From positions 1-14,891 of the forward strand of contig CANJIC010000023.1 in NCBI GenBank assembly GCA_947474205.1: 14,891 nt of DNA, given 5' to 3'. The position numbers and the translations under genes were made by a program. The stretch comes from Planctomycetaceae bacterium (GTDB lineage Bacteria; Planctomycetota; Phycisphaerae; Phycisphaerales; SM1A02). The notes under the pieces are model-generated. The model saw only the letters and a program-made list of their open reading frames with translations, ran no database searches and was not told the origin of the DNA. Position 1 is the stretch's first letter. The number at the start of each line of letters is the position of its first letter. Positions 7,116 to 13,024 of this stretch are shown in pieces.

Positions 7116-8195
7116 GACAACTGGCATTTCACGTTGGCTTCATGCGCTGAAACTTCGCGCCACGAACATGCGCCCACCACCACGCGGCGCGTGGTTGTGC
7201 GATCCATTGTGCGTTGCGTGGCGTTGCTTGCGGTTGTCTGTACGGCGGCCTGTCAAAGCGCGCAGCCTGACCGACTCGATGGCGCCATCAATAGTTATGA
7301 ATCTAAGAATTGGAAACAATCACTTGAGCAAGCCAGCGTGGTGCAGAATGAAACATCTGGCGCGGTGCGTGATCAAGCGGCGTTTCTTGCGGGATTGTCG
7401 GCGTATCAAATGGGCAATTACGCAGAGGCGCAAACGCGCTTTCAAATTTCAGAGCAAAGCATGGACGCTGAAACAGCGGGCGAAAGCAAAGTTATGTTGG
7501 GCGATTTATTGGTGCACCAAAAGCGCTACGGTGACGCCGCCAATTATTACGACGCGGCGGCCAACAAACTTTCAGGCGAGGCCAGCGCGCGCGCCAAAGA
7601 TTTGGCCGCGGCGTCTCGAGACCCGGCGCGCGCTGGCAAAGTGTTGTCCATGCCAGAGCCCGCCATGAGCATGAATGGAAACTCGCTGGCCACGCAAAAT
7701 AATTCGGCGCCCGTTAATAGCGTGACCATTGCCACAAACACCGCCGCGCCTTCAAGTGGCTTTGAAAAAGATTCCGGTCCGCCGCCTGTGTCCAAGCCCA
7801 AGAAGCCCGCAACTACAGCGGATGACAAACCCGCCAAACCAGCGAAGCCGGCGAAAGTTGCGGATGACAAGCCCGCGAAACCATCCGACGCCTCCAATAA
7901 AAAAGACGCCAAGCCCGCACCTAAAAGCACGGGAAAGAAAGTTGATTCAGATGCGTTCGTGATTCAAGCTGGAAGTTTTATTTTGGAGACCAGCGCCAAG
8001 AATCGCGCCAAAGAACTTGCCAAGGCCGCGTCTCGAAATGGAATTGAAGCGCCCAAAGTAGTGGCGTCAAAATCTAAGAGCGGTCAAAAAATTTGGATTG
8101 TGTATGTGGGAGAATTCGAAACACGCGCCGAGGCGGAAAAAGCCATCAAGAAATTGGGGCGCAAAGACTTAGTGGTGATTGAGAATCCCAAGTAA
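7113..8195 (+). CDS. Lipoprotein with TPR-like repeats and C-terminal SPOR domain
   Basis: 360 residues from TTG at 7113. The signal core RCVALLAVVCTAAC gives a probable lipidated Cys47; the n-region of about 33 residues is long. Residues about 50-165 are helical and TPR-like (AAFLAGLSAYQMGNYAEAQT, then LGDLLVHQKRYGDAANYYDAA), similar to YbgF/BamD-type helper lipoproteins. Residues about 205-275 are a Lys/Pro/Ala-rich linker with repeated DDKPAKP units. Residues 277-360 are a SPOR domain: FVIQAGSF, then NRAKELAKAA, KIWIVYVGEFETRAEAEKAIKKL. Known SPOR domains bind peptidoglycan stripped of stem peptides, mostly at division sites. The predicted place is the inner face of the outer membrane, or the periplasmic face of the cytoplasmic membrane, reaching into the wall through the linker. 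It is divergent from the acyl-CoA synthetase and has no operon partner. Domains sure, exact start unsure. Confidence 0.85.
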   Translation: MDNWHFTLASCAETSRHEHAPTTTRRVVVRSIVRCVALLAVVCTAACQSAQPDRLDGAINSYESKNWKQSLEQASVVQNETSGAVRDQAAFLAGLSAYQMGNYAEAQTRFQISEQSMDAETAGESKVMLGDLLVHQKRYGDAANYYDAAANKLSGEASARAKDLAAASRDPARAGKVLSMPEPAMSMNGNSLATQNNSAPVNSVTIATNTAAPSSGFEKDSGPPPVSKPKKPATTADDKPAKPAKPAKVADDKPAKPSDASNKKDAKPAPKSTGKKVDSDAFVIQAGSFILETSAKNRAKELAKAASRNGIEAPKVVASKSKSGQKIWIVYVGEFETRAEAEKAIKKLGRKDLVVIENPK

Positions 8196-8259
8196 CTTTT
8201 TTAGCCTGCGCGATTTATATTCGACAGCCACAAAAATATTAGGTTGCGTCTGCGTGTGT

Positions 8260-8274
8260 CATGTTGTGAACATG
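8260..8274. other. Perfect inverted repeat CATGTT-GTG-AACATG
   Basis: A 6-bp stem with a 3-nt centre lies in the 168-nt gap between two convergent genes (8196-8363). It may contribute to transcript ends. The rest of the gap before the 12-bp repeats is A/T-rich with nothing recognised. Confidence 0.35.
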
Positions 8275-8314
8275 CGTGCAATTTAAATTCATGTTCAATT
8301 CGATTTGGATGCGG

Positions 8315-8362
8315 CTCTGCATGCAACTCTGCATGCGGATCTTCATGCAACTCTGCATGCAA
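8315..8362. repeat. 12-bp minisatellite (about four copies) rich in GCATGC palindromes
   Basis: Units of 12 bp: CTCTGCATGCAA, CTCTGCATGCGG, ATCTTCATGCAA, CTCTGCATGCAA, followed by CTC; a diverged unit (ATTTGGATGCGG) may precede at 8303. Three units contain the self-complementary GCATGC, and copies can pair with one another. The array ends next to the globin stop codon and lies 120 nt after the SPOR gene stop, so both transcripts would run into it. It is probably noncoding. Confidence 0.7.
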
Positions 8363-8363
8363 C

Positions 8364-8816
8364 TCAAGGCTTGTTCATCATGAAGGTCGCCGTGCGCTCA
8401 AAGTACGCCATCATGGTGGCGAATATGGGCTCTGGAATTTCGGCGTCACGCAACGCGCCGCGCATGCAATCAACCCAGTCGTTGCGCATGGCAAGGTCAA
8501 TTGGAAATGGTGCGTGGCGCATGCGCAAACGCGGATGTCCCTTGCGATCGCTGTAGGTTTGCGGGCCACCAAAATATTGAATGAGAAACTCCGCCTGATT
8601 GCGGATGGGTTCCTGCAAGTCATGTGGAAAAATTGGGCGCATGCGTTCATGCTTGTCCACGTGCGCGTAGAAAGCGCGCGCAATAACCCAAAATTTTTCC
8701 GCGCCAAGTTGTTGGTAAATGCTTTGCTCCCCGGCGCGCTCGGCGGCGGGATCAACCGAGGCGATTGGCAGCGCGACATCGTGTGGCTGATGTGGTTCTG
8801 GAGTTGGCTCTTGCAT
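8364..8816 (-). CDS. Truncated haemoglobin, group II (trHbO-like)
   Basis: 150 residues from ATG at 8816, preferred over ATG at 8825 because AGGA lies 8 nt before it and directly abuts the other. After a Pro-rich leader of about 30 residues, the 2-on-2 globin fold is clear: SIYQQLGAEKFWVIARAFYAHV with the B10 Tyr, QYFGGPQTYSDRKGHPRLRMRH giving the GG turn and the proximal F8 His (about residue 101), APFPI, then RNDWVDCM with the G8 Trp that marks group II. Known group II proteins bind oxygen and NO and are linked to oxidative or nitrosative stress or electron transfer. It lies 33-43 nt behind the aminotransferase gene on the same strand and is probably cotranscribed with it, though a hairpin sits between them. 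Cytosolic. Confidence 0.92.
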   Translation of the reverse strand: MQEPTPEPHQPHDVALPIASVDPAAERAGEQSIYQQLGAEKFWVIARAFYAHVDKHERMRPIFPHDLQEPIRNQAEFLIQYFGGPQTYSDRKGHPRLRMRHAPFPIDLAMRNDWVDCMRGALRDAEIPEPIFATMMAYFERTATFMMNKP

Positions 8817-8830
8817 TGATGTCATCCTAG

Positions 8831-8847
8831 GCGCGACAAAATCGCGC
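8831..8847 (-). promoter_or_regulatory. GC-rich hairpin just upstream of the globin ribosome-binding site
   Basis: On the minus strand GCGCGA-TTTTG-TCGCGC forms a perfect 6-bp stem with a 5-nt loop, ending 2 nt before the AGGA of the globin gene and 12 nt after the aminotransferase stop. No T tract follows the stem, so termination is unlikely. Its position suits control of ribosome access or mRNA processing between the two genes. Confidence 0.5.
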
Positions 8848-8858
8848 GCAAGGTGGCG

Positions 8859-10037
8859 CTACGCCAAACATTTTCGTAGCGCCGCCACCAAGCGCTCGTA
8901 GTGCGCGGGCTCATTATGAATGGCGGCGCTGACACGCAACAACCATTGCTGATTCCACAGGAAAATTGGAACTTCTATCCGCTCGACATCAAGTAAGTGC
9001 TTCTGCATTGCCTCGGGTGTTTGAAACTTTTGCTGCAAGAATGCGGGCAAGCGCACGCTGGCCATGCAACTCAGCATGCAACCATCCAGCGGCGAAATGG
9101 GCTCGATCGACAATTCAGCGCACAACAATTGGTGCGCCCACGCCGCCAACTGATGGTTGTGGCGCAGCACGCGCTCCGCGCCAAGTTCCTCAAACCACTC
9201 CAGCGCGGCAGGAATGGAATTCCACGCACTCAGATCGCGCGTTCCCTGCCAATCAAATTCACTGGTGAATCCATTGGCAAATTCATGGCTGATGACGCAT
9301 GGATGAATGTCTTTCTGGAATTGGGGCGCCACCCACACAAACGCGCTGCCACGCGGAGCCATGGTCCACTTGTGCAAATTGGCGGCGTAAAAATGCGCGC
9401 CCAACGTGTCAAGCGAAAGTGTGAGCGCGCCGGGCGCGTGCGCTCCATCCACCAACACGTGCGCGCGCGTTCCCTTGACAGCGTCAATAATTTTTCGCAC
9501 ATCAAAGCGCAACGCGGTTGGACTTGTAATGTGATCAATCACAATCAAGCGCGTGCGCGGCGTGATCGCGTTCAAGATGCAATTCATGGCGTGGTCCTGA
9601 TCGCGCACGGGCAACGCGATTGGAACTTCAACCACGCGCGCGCCAGTTTCTTGCGCGCGAAATTTCATGGCTTGACGCACCGCGTTGTAGACGTGATCGC
9701 ATGTGAGCAATTCATCCCCCGCTTCAAAGCGCAGCGAGCGCAAGACCGCGTTCACACCCTCGGTGGCGTTGGTGACAAATCCAAGATCATTCGCCTGGCA
9801 ACCCACAAAGCGCGCCAACGGTTTCTTCACCGCCGTCAATGATTCAATATTGCGCCGGCCAATCCACTCGATTGGGTTGGATTCAATGCGCATCCGCCAG
9901 GCTTCTTGAGCTTGCCGAACAACCCTTGGCAGTGAGCCAAACGAACCATGGTTTAGGAAGGTCAGATTGGGGTCCAAGGCAAATTCAGCCTGAATTTTTG
10001 GTCCAAATGGCTGCGGCGGCTGGATTGCAATGGACAT
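8859..10037 (-). CDS. PLP-dependent class-V aminotransferase family, isopenicillin-N-epimerase-like
   Basis: 392 residues, ATG at 10037. FLNHGSFG at 27-34 is the signature opening of the CefD-like branch of fold-type I class-V enzymes. NATEGVN at 90-96 fits the cofactor phosphate site, VDGAHAPG at 196-203 carries the Asp (198) that contacts the pyridine nitrogen, and YAANLHKWTMAPRG carries the Schiff-base Lys223. The end QWLLRVSAAIHNEPAHYERLVAAL is also typical. Known relatives include isopenicillin-N epimerase, cysteine desulfurase-like and selenocysteine-lyase-like enzymes; the substrate cannot be read here, and no beta-lactam genes are near. No signal peptide is visible, so it is probably cytosolic. 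No good ribosome-binding site was seen before the ATG. The globin gene follows on the same strand. Confidence 0.9.
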   Translation of the reverse strand: MSIAIQPPQPFGPKIQAEFALDPNLTFLNHGSFGSLPRVVRQAQEAWRMRIESNPIEWIGRRNIESLTAVKKPLARFVGCQANDLGFVTNATEGVNAVLRSLRFEAGDELLTCDHVYNAVRQAMKFRAQETGARVVEVPIALPVRDQDHAMNCILNAITPRTRLIVIDHITSPTALRFDVRKIIDAVKGTRAHVLVDGAHAPGALTLSLDTLGAHFYAANLHKWTMAPRGSAFVWVAPQFQKDIHPCVISHEFANGFTSEFDWQGTRDLSAWNSIPAALEWFEELGAERVLRHNHQLAAWAHQLLCAELSIEPISPLDGCMLSCMASVRLPAFLQQKFQTPEAMQKHLLDVERIEVPIFLWNQQWLLRVSAAIHNEPAHYERLVAALRKCLA

Positions 10038-10058
10038 TTTGAAACTTTAACAGACTTT

Positions 10059-10120
10059 TTGTCAGAAATTTTGGGTGATTTAGACTGATCGTGCTTTGTT
10101 TGGCTAACATGTGCCTAACA
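10059..10120 (+). promoter_or_regulatory. Possible promoter and CTAACA direct repeat ahead of the lexA unit
   Basis: TTGTCA (10059-10064) and TAGACT (10081-10086) are 16 nt apart, a fair sigma70-like pair. Just downstream CTAACA occurs twice (10104-10109 and 10115-10120) with an 11-nt period, one helical turn, a plausible operator. No classic SOS box of the E. coli or Bacillus type was found. Promoter assignment is tentative. Confidence 0.3.
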
Positions 10121-10191
10121 AATGTACAGAACAAATACCGAACCTGCCGATGCATCTCCAACTGCTCAGTTCAAACCCCTGGAGAAACCAA

Positions 10192-10968
10192 ATGAATCAA
10201 TCACACGCAACAACAATTTCAGTCGCACGCCTTGCAGCATTTGGCGGGCTCGCACGCCTCTTTCAAAGCGTCGAATCAATCAACAGCACATTTGCGGGCA
10301 CTCACAAATCAAGCCGCCAAACCACTTCACAGGCGCAGGCAACGGCAACCGAAGAACCCCTGCTGCGTTTTGGTCCAGGCGGATCATTTGTGACCAATTA
10401 CCACCCGTATCGCGGCGGACTAATGGTTGTGGCGGGCCAGGCAACTGCCGGTCAGAAATCGTTGGTGCGCGAAGTTTCAGATTGGTTGGAACGCGCCTTG
10501 GGAATCCGCCGATGGCGTTGGCAGGAACACGGCGCGCCAACATCGCAGGCAATCAATCACACGGTGCAAGAACCTGTTGTGGAAATTGCGCCTGCGCATG
10601 CGCAACCACTGCATACCGCTTCGCGCAATTCATCTTCTGTCGCTTTGAATGTTTCCAATTTCATATCGTCTGGCAACGCTGGTCCATCGCCTTGGCGGCA
10701 TGGTCGCTGGTCTGCCCAACTCTCCGTTTCAAACACACTCGCAAGGACTTTGCAACATGTCAATGAGCCTCACACCGCAACAAATTCGCATCTTCCGCTT
10801 TGTGCGGGACTACCGCAACAGCAAGGGCTATTCCCCGACCATGCAGGAGATCGCCAACGAACTCGGCGTGAGCAAAGTCACGGTCTTCGAGCACGTCGAG
10901 GCGCTGATCGAAAAGGGTGCGCTGGTGCGCACGCCCAACAAGGCTCGCTCTTTGGAAATTGCGACTGA
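10192..10968 (+). CDS. Unrecognised protein upstream of lexA; 3' part overlaps lexA out of frame
   Basis: ATG at 10192 has GGAG 7 nt upstream (10181-10184), the best-spaced site in the region. The frame runs 258 codons to 10968, overlapping lexA by 212 nt in another frame. The first 125 or so codons look protein-like: a short Ala/Leu-rich N-terminus (ISVARLAAFGGLARLF), a Ser/Thr/Gln stretch, then RFGPGGSFVTNYHPYRGGLMVV and a helix VREVSDWLERALGIRRWRW. After about residue 150 it turns low-complexity, and from 10757 it is an Arg/Gln/His-rich shadow of lexA. I recognise no family, no clear membrane segment and no catalytic motif. Location just before lexA could mean an SOS-linked role, but that is inference. 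A natural frameshift or sequence error near 10560-10750 is possible, since another frame stops at 10766 in an ATGA overlap with the second lexA Met codon. Confidence 0.5.
   Translation: MNQSHATTISVARLAAFGGLARLFQSVESINSTFAGTHKSSRQTTSQAQATATEEPLLRFGPGGSFVTNYHPYRGGLMVVAGQATAGQKSLVREVSDWLERALGIRRWRWQEHGAPTSQAINHTVQEPVVEIAPAHAQPLHTASRNSSSVALNVSNFISSGNAGPSPWRHGRWSAQLSVSNTLARTLQHVNEPHTATNSHLPLCAGLPQQQGLFPDHAGDRQRTRREQSHGLRARRGADRKGCAGAHAQQGSLFGNCD
10743..10759 (+). promoter_or_regulatory. Ribosome-binding site fixing the lexA start
   Basis: AAGGA at 10743-10747 lies 9 nt before ATG at 10757. A second ATG two codons later (10763) is also possible. The 36 codons open upstream of 10757 in the same frame lie inside the preceding gene and are not LexA-like. 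Confidence 0.65.
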
Positions 10969-11392
10969 CGCGGAATTGCCGGACGAGCGCGCCAATGAAC
11001 ATGAGTTGCCGCTGATTGGCCGCATTGCGGCTGGGCACCCCGTTGAGAAATACGAGCAATCGGAAACGCTGCGTCTGGACACTATTTTTGGCACGCGCTT
11101 AGGTCAGCGCGGCAATTTATTCGCGCTGCAAGTGGACGGCATGAGCATGCGCGATGAGGGAATTTTGGACGGCGATTATGTGATCGTGGAGCAGCGCAAT
11201 GTGGCGCGCAACGGCGAGCGCGTGGTGGCGTTGCTGCCTGGCGGCGAAACCACCTTGAAGACTTTTTTCAAGGAGCGCGACGGCACATTTCGCTTACAGC
11301 CGGCGAATCCGGAGTTTGAGCCAATCATTGTGAAAGAGTGCGTGATTCAAGGAGTGGTTGTTGGCGTGCTGCGCCGCTATCAACGCAACTAA
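10757..11392 (+). CDS. lexA: LexA repressor / autoprotease
   Basis: 211 residues. The N-terminal winged-helix DNA-binding domain starts LTPQQIRIFRFV and contains the HTH at about 28-46 (TMQEIANELGVSKVTVFEHVE), followed by LIEKGALVRTPNKARSLEI. The hinge holds the cleavage site GRIAAG with Ala92-Gly93. The S24 peptidase domain has nucleophile Ser130 in VDGMSMRDEGI and general base Lys168 in GGETTLKTFF, with GDYVIVEQ and NGERVVALL around them. Length and order match normal LexA, and all residues for RecA-stimulated self-cleavage are present. It represses DNA-damage genes and usually its own. Recognition helix residues (VSKVTVFEH) differ from E. coli, so a different operator is expected. It follows an unrecognised gene that overlaps it, and is convergent with trpA. 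Confidence 0.95.
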   Translation: MSMSLTPQQIRIFRFVRDYRNSKGYSPTMQEIANELGVSKVTVFEHVEALIEKGALVRTPNKARSLEIATDAELPDERANEHELPLIGRIAAGHPVEKYEQSETLRLDTIFGTRLGQRGNLFALQVDGMSMRDEGILDGDYVIVEQRNVARNGERVVALLPGGETTLKTFFKERDGTFRLQPANPEFEPIIVKECVIQGVVVGVLRRYQRN

Positions 11393-11418
11393 TAATGTGT
11401 TGCGTTGCAGAGAGCGCG

Positions 11419-11431
11419 ATTGAAATTCAAT
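11419..11431. other. Palindrome ATTGAA-A-TTCAAT between lexA and trpA
   Basis: A perfect 6-1-6 palindrome in the 63-nt gap between convergent genes. The centre is too short for an RNA hairpin loop, so if functional it is more likely a protein-binding site; it may also be chance. Confidence 0.2.
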
Positions 11432-11455
11432 GACGGCGAATTGAAGCTAATGTTC

Positions 11456-12241
11456 TTACAGTGCGGCGGCTAATTCTTGAGTGAGTTTTTCAGCGCGGGC
11501 CACGGCTTCTTTGGCATTGTCGCATGACATTTGTTTCACCAACGCGCTGCCCACAATGGCGGCGTCGGCGTGGCGGACCACGGAGCGAACATGTTCGGGG
11601 GTTGAAATGCCAAAGCCAACTGCCAGCGGCAAGTTGGTGAGGGCGCGGACGCGTTTCACAAACTCCGCAACTTCGGGCGCGCCAGTTTGCTCGCCAGTGA
11701 TGCCGGCCCTGGAAAGCAAATAGACAAAGCCGCGGCACATCGCGACTATTTTCTTCACGCGCTCTGGCGGAGTCAGTGGCGAGATCAACATGGACATGGA
11801 CATGCCGCGCTCTTTGGCGGCGGCGAAGAGTGGCGCGGCGCAATCCAGATCAAGGTCGGGAATAATGATGCCATCAAAGCCGGCGTCGGCTAACTCGTGC
11901 ACAAATTTTTCATTGCCCAGCCGCTGAACAATTGAAACGCTCACCATGGCCACAATTCCAATGGAAAGTGTGTCGCGGATGGCGGCCACTTCTTGCAAAA
12001 TGGCGCCAGGCGTGGAGCCCTGCTGCAACGCCTGGTTCATGGCCTGCGCAATCACGGGGCCGTCGGCGATGGGATCGGAAAATGGAATGCCAATTTCCAC
12101 AATGGAACTGCCCGCTTTTTGCAGGCTTTGCAAGGTTGCGGCCAACATGTGTGGGCTTGGAAAACCCGCCACAACAAAGGGCATCAGTGCCTTGCGGTTG
12201 CCCGCGCGAAGATTTGCGAAAATGGTGTCGATACGATTCAC
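11456..12241 (-). CDS. trpA: Tryptophan synthase alpha chain
   Basis: 261 residues from GTG at 12241, chosen because VNRIDTIFANLR matches the usual TrpA N-terminus; the open frame upstream runs antisense through a tRNA and is not real. Catalytic residues fall at the E. coli positions: Glu49 in VEIGIPFSDPIADGP and Asp60. IIIPDLDLD at 126-134, FVYLLSRAGITG at 172-183, VGFGIS at 208-213 and AAIVGSALV at 227-235 line the TIM-barrel active site and phosphate site. The enzyme splits indole-3-glycerol phosphate into indole and glyceraldehyde 3-phosphate, passing indole to TrpB. No trpB or other trp gene is in the window, so the subunit is encoded apart from its partner or at a cluster end. The only SD-like site (AAAGG, 12259-12255) is 13 nt before the GTG, a poor spacing. 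Confidence 0.93.
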   Translation of the reverse strand: MNRIDTIFANLRAGNRKALMPFVVAGFPSPHMLAATLQSLQKAGSSIVEIGIPFSDPIADGPVIAQAMNQALQQGSTPGAILQEVAAIRDTLSIGIVAMVSVSIVQRLGNEKFVHELADAGFDGIIIPDLDLDCAAPLFAAAKERGMSMSMLISPLTPPERVKKIVAMCRGFVYLLSRAGITGEQTGAPEVAEFVKRVRALTNLPLAVGFGISTPEHVRSVVRHADAAIVGSALVKQMSCDNAKEAVARAEKLTQELAAAL

Positions 12242-12267
12242 ACTTGGGATGCTACCTTTCCTCACAC

Positions 12268-12341
12268 GGCCTAGTAGCTCAGTGGCCCAGAGCTCCTGAC
12301 TCATAATCGGAAAGACCTCGGTTCGAATCCGAGCTAGGCTA
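12268..12341 (+). tRNA. tRNA with CAT anticodon (tRNA-Met elongator, or tRNA-Ile2)
   Basis: A 74-nt cloverleaf. Acceptor GGCCTAG pairs with CTAGGCT (G1-U72 wobble), D stem GCTC/GAGC with loop AGTGGCCCA, anticodon loop CTCATAA, T stem CTCGG/CCGAG with loop TTCGAAT, discriminator A73. The anticodon stem is weak: CCTGA against TCGGA leaves a C-A mismatch and a T-G wobble. CCA is not encoded. It lacks the three stacked G-C pairs and 1-72 mismatch of an initiator, so it is elongator Met or a lysidine-modified Ile tRNA. It diverges from trpA (26 nt) and precedes a membrane-protein gene by 5 nt. Confidence 0.9.
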
Positions 12342-12346
12342 TTTTT

Positions 12347-12775
12347 GTGAGCGACACCACCACCAGCAATTTCACGCGCCCTTGGATGCGTTGGTGGTTG
12401 CTTGCGGCGGGCGTGTACAACATTGTGTGGGGAAGCGTGGTTGTGGTGGCGCCAGATTTTCCATTTGCTTTGGCCAACATGCCCGCGCTTGCGCAACCCG
12501 GCCGCGCCATTTGGCAATGCTTGGGAATGGTGTTGGCGGCGTATGGACTTGGATACATCGCCGCGTCGCGCGCGCCTCTGCGACATTGGCCCATTGTGTT
12601 TGTTGGTCTGTTTGGAAAAGTCATGGGACCCATTGGCTTTGTGTGGAGCGCGTGGCAAGGCACCATTGCGTGGAAATTTGGCGCCACCATTCTCACCAAC
12701 GACCTGCTGTGGTGGATTCCATTTGGTTTGATGTTGTTGGCGGCGCGAAGAGCCTGGTTGGCATCGCAGCGTTGA
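12347..12775 (+). CDS. Small four-helix membrane protein, uncharacterised family
   Basis: 142 residues from GTG at 12347, only 5 nt after the tRNA end; ATG at 12386 (MRWWLLAAGVYNIVWG) is an alternative and gives 129 residues. Four hydrophobic segments: about 16-36, 56-73, 81-99 and 119-136. The pattern VYNIVWG ... WQCLGMVLAAYGLGYIAASR ... RHWPIVFVGLFGKVMGPIGF ... TNDLLWWIPF is one I have seen in planctomycetal and Bacteroidetes inner-membrane proteins of unknown role, sometimes labelled 'alkyl hydroperoxide reductase' with no catalytic cysteine to justify it. No peroxidatic motif exists here. Neither start has a Shine-Dalgarno sequence. Its stop codon lies inside the first unit of the 8-bp array. 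The function is unknown. Confidence 0.8.
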   Translation: MSDTTTSNFTRPWMRWWLLAAGVYNIVWGSVVVVAPDFPFALANMPALAQPGRAIWQCLGMVLAAYGLGYIAASRAPLRHWPIVFVGLFGKVMGPIGFVWSAWQGTIAWKFGATILTNDLLWWIPFGLMLLAARRAWLASQR

Positions 12776-12970
12776 TGCTTTGATGCGTTGATACTTTGGT
12801 GCGTTGGTGCGTTGATGCGTTGATGCGTTGATGCGTTGATGCGTTGATGCGTTGATGCGTTGATGCTTTGGTGCGTTGATGCTTTGGTGCTTTAGTGCGT
12901 TGGTGCGTTGATGCTTTGGTGCTTTGGTGCTTTGGTCCGTGGATGCTTTGGTCCGTTGGCGCTTTGGTGC
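12771..12970 (+). repeat. Array of 25 contiguous 8-bp units, consensus (G/T)TTG(A/G)TGC
   Basis: From 12771 every 8-bp step gives a unit of the form GTTGATGC or TTTGGTGC or a mix; 25 units fit with no indel. Most variation is at unit positions 1 (G or T) and 5 (A or G); six units carry other changes (one each TTTAGTGC, GTTGATAC, GTGGATGC and GTTGGCGC, and two TTTGGTCC). Units 6-12 are identical (GTTGATGC), marking the youngest part. The first unit contains the stop codon of the membrane-protein gene, and the last lies 54 nt before the M48 start. The plus strand is almost free of C except at the unit end, so strand skew is strong. Confidence 0.95.
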
Positions 12971-13024
12971 ACCTTCAATTATTGCGCAACCCCGCGAAAT
13001 GCCTGTCGGATATTCTTACGGGCA

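Noticed and set aside
8244..8819. A 191-codon plus-strand frame antisense to the globin
   Set aside because: It starts with translation of the 12-bp repeats (CNSACGS-type) and then shadows the globin gene.
8831..8847. Intrinsic terminator between aminotransferase and globin
   Set aside because: The stem is good but no T tract follows on the transcribed strand and the globin ribosome-binding site comes right after it.
8997..9842. A 281-codon plus-strand frame antisense to the aminotransferase
   Set aside because: Arg/His-rich shadow; the minus-strand frame has all PLP-enzyme motifs.
10122..10766. Alternative 214-codon gene before lexA
   Set aside because: Arg/Cys-rich composition and no ribosome-binding site; the overlapping frame from 10192 is better. 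Its stop in ATGA overlap with lexA is kept as a hint of a frameshift.
12242..12658. A 139-residue N-terminal extension of TrpA
   Set aside because: It reads antisense through the tRNA and the membrane-protein gene; TrpA homologs start at the NRIDTIF segment.
12908..13024. Upstream ATG 12908 as M48 start
   Set aside because: It lies inside the octamer array and adds a Cys/Trp-rich repeat translation before a normal lipoprotein signal at 13025.
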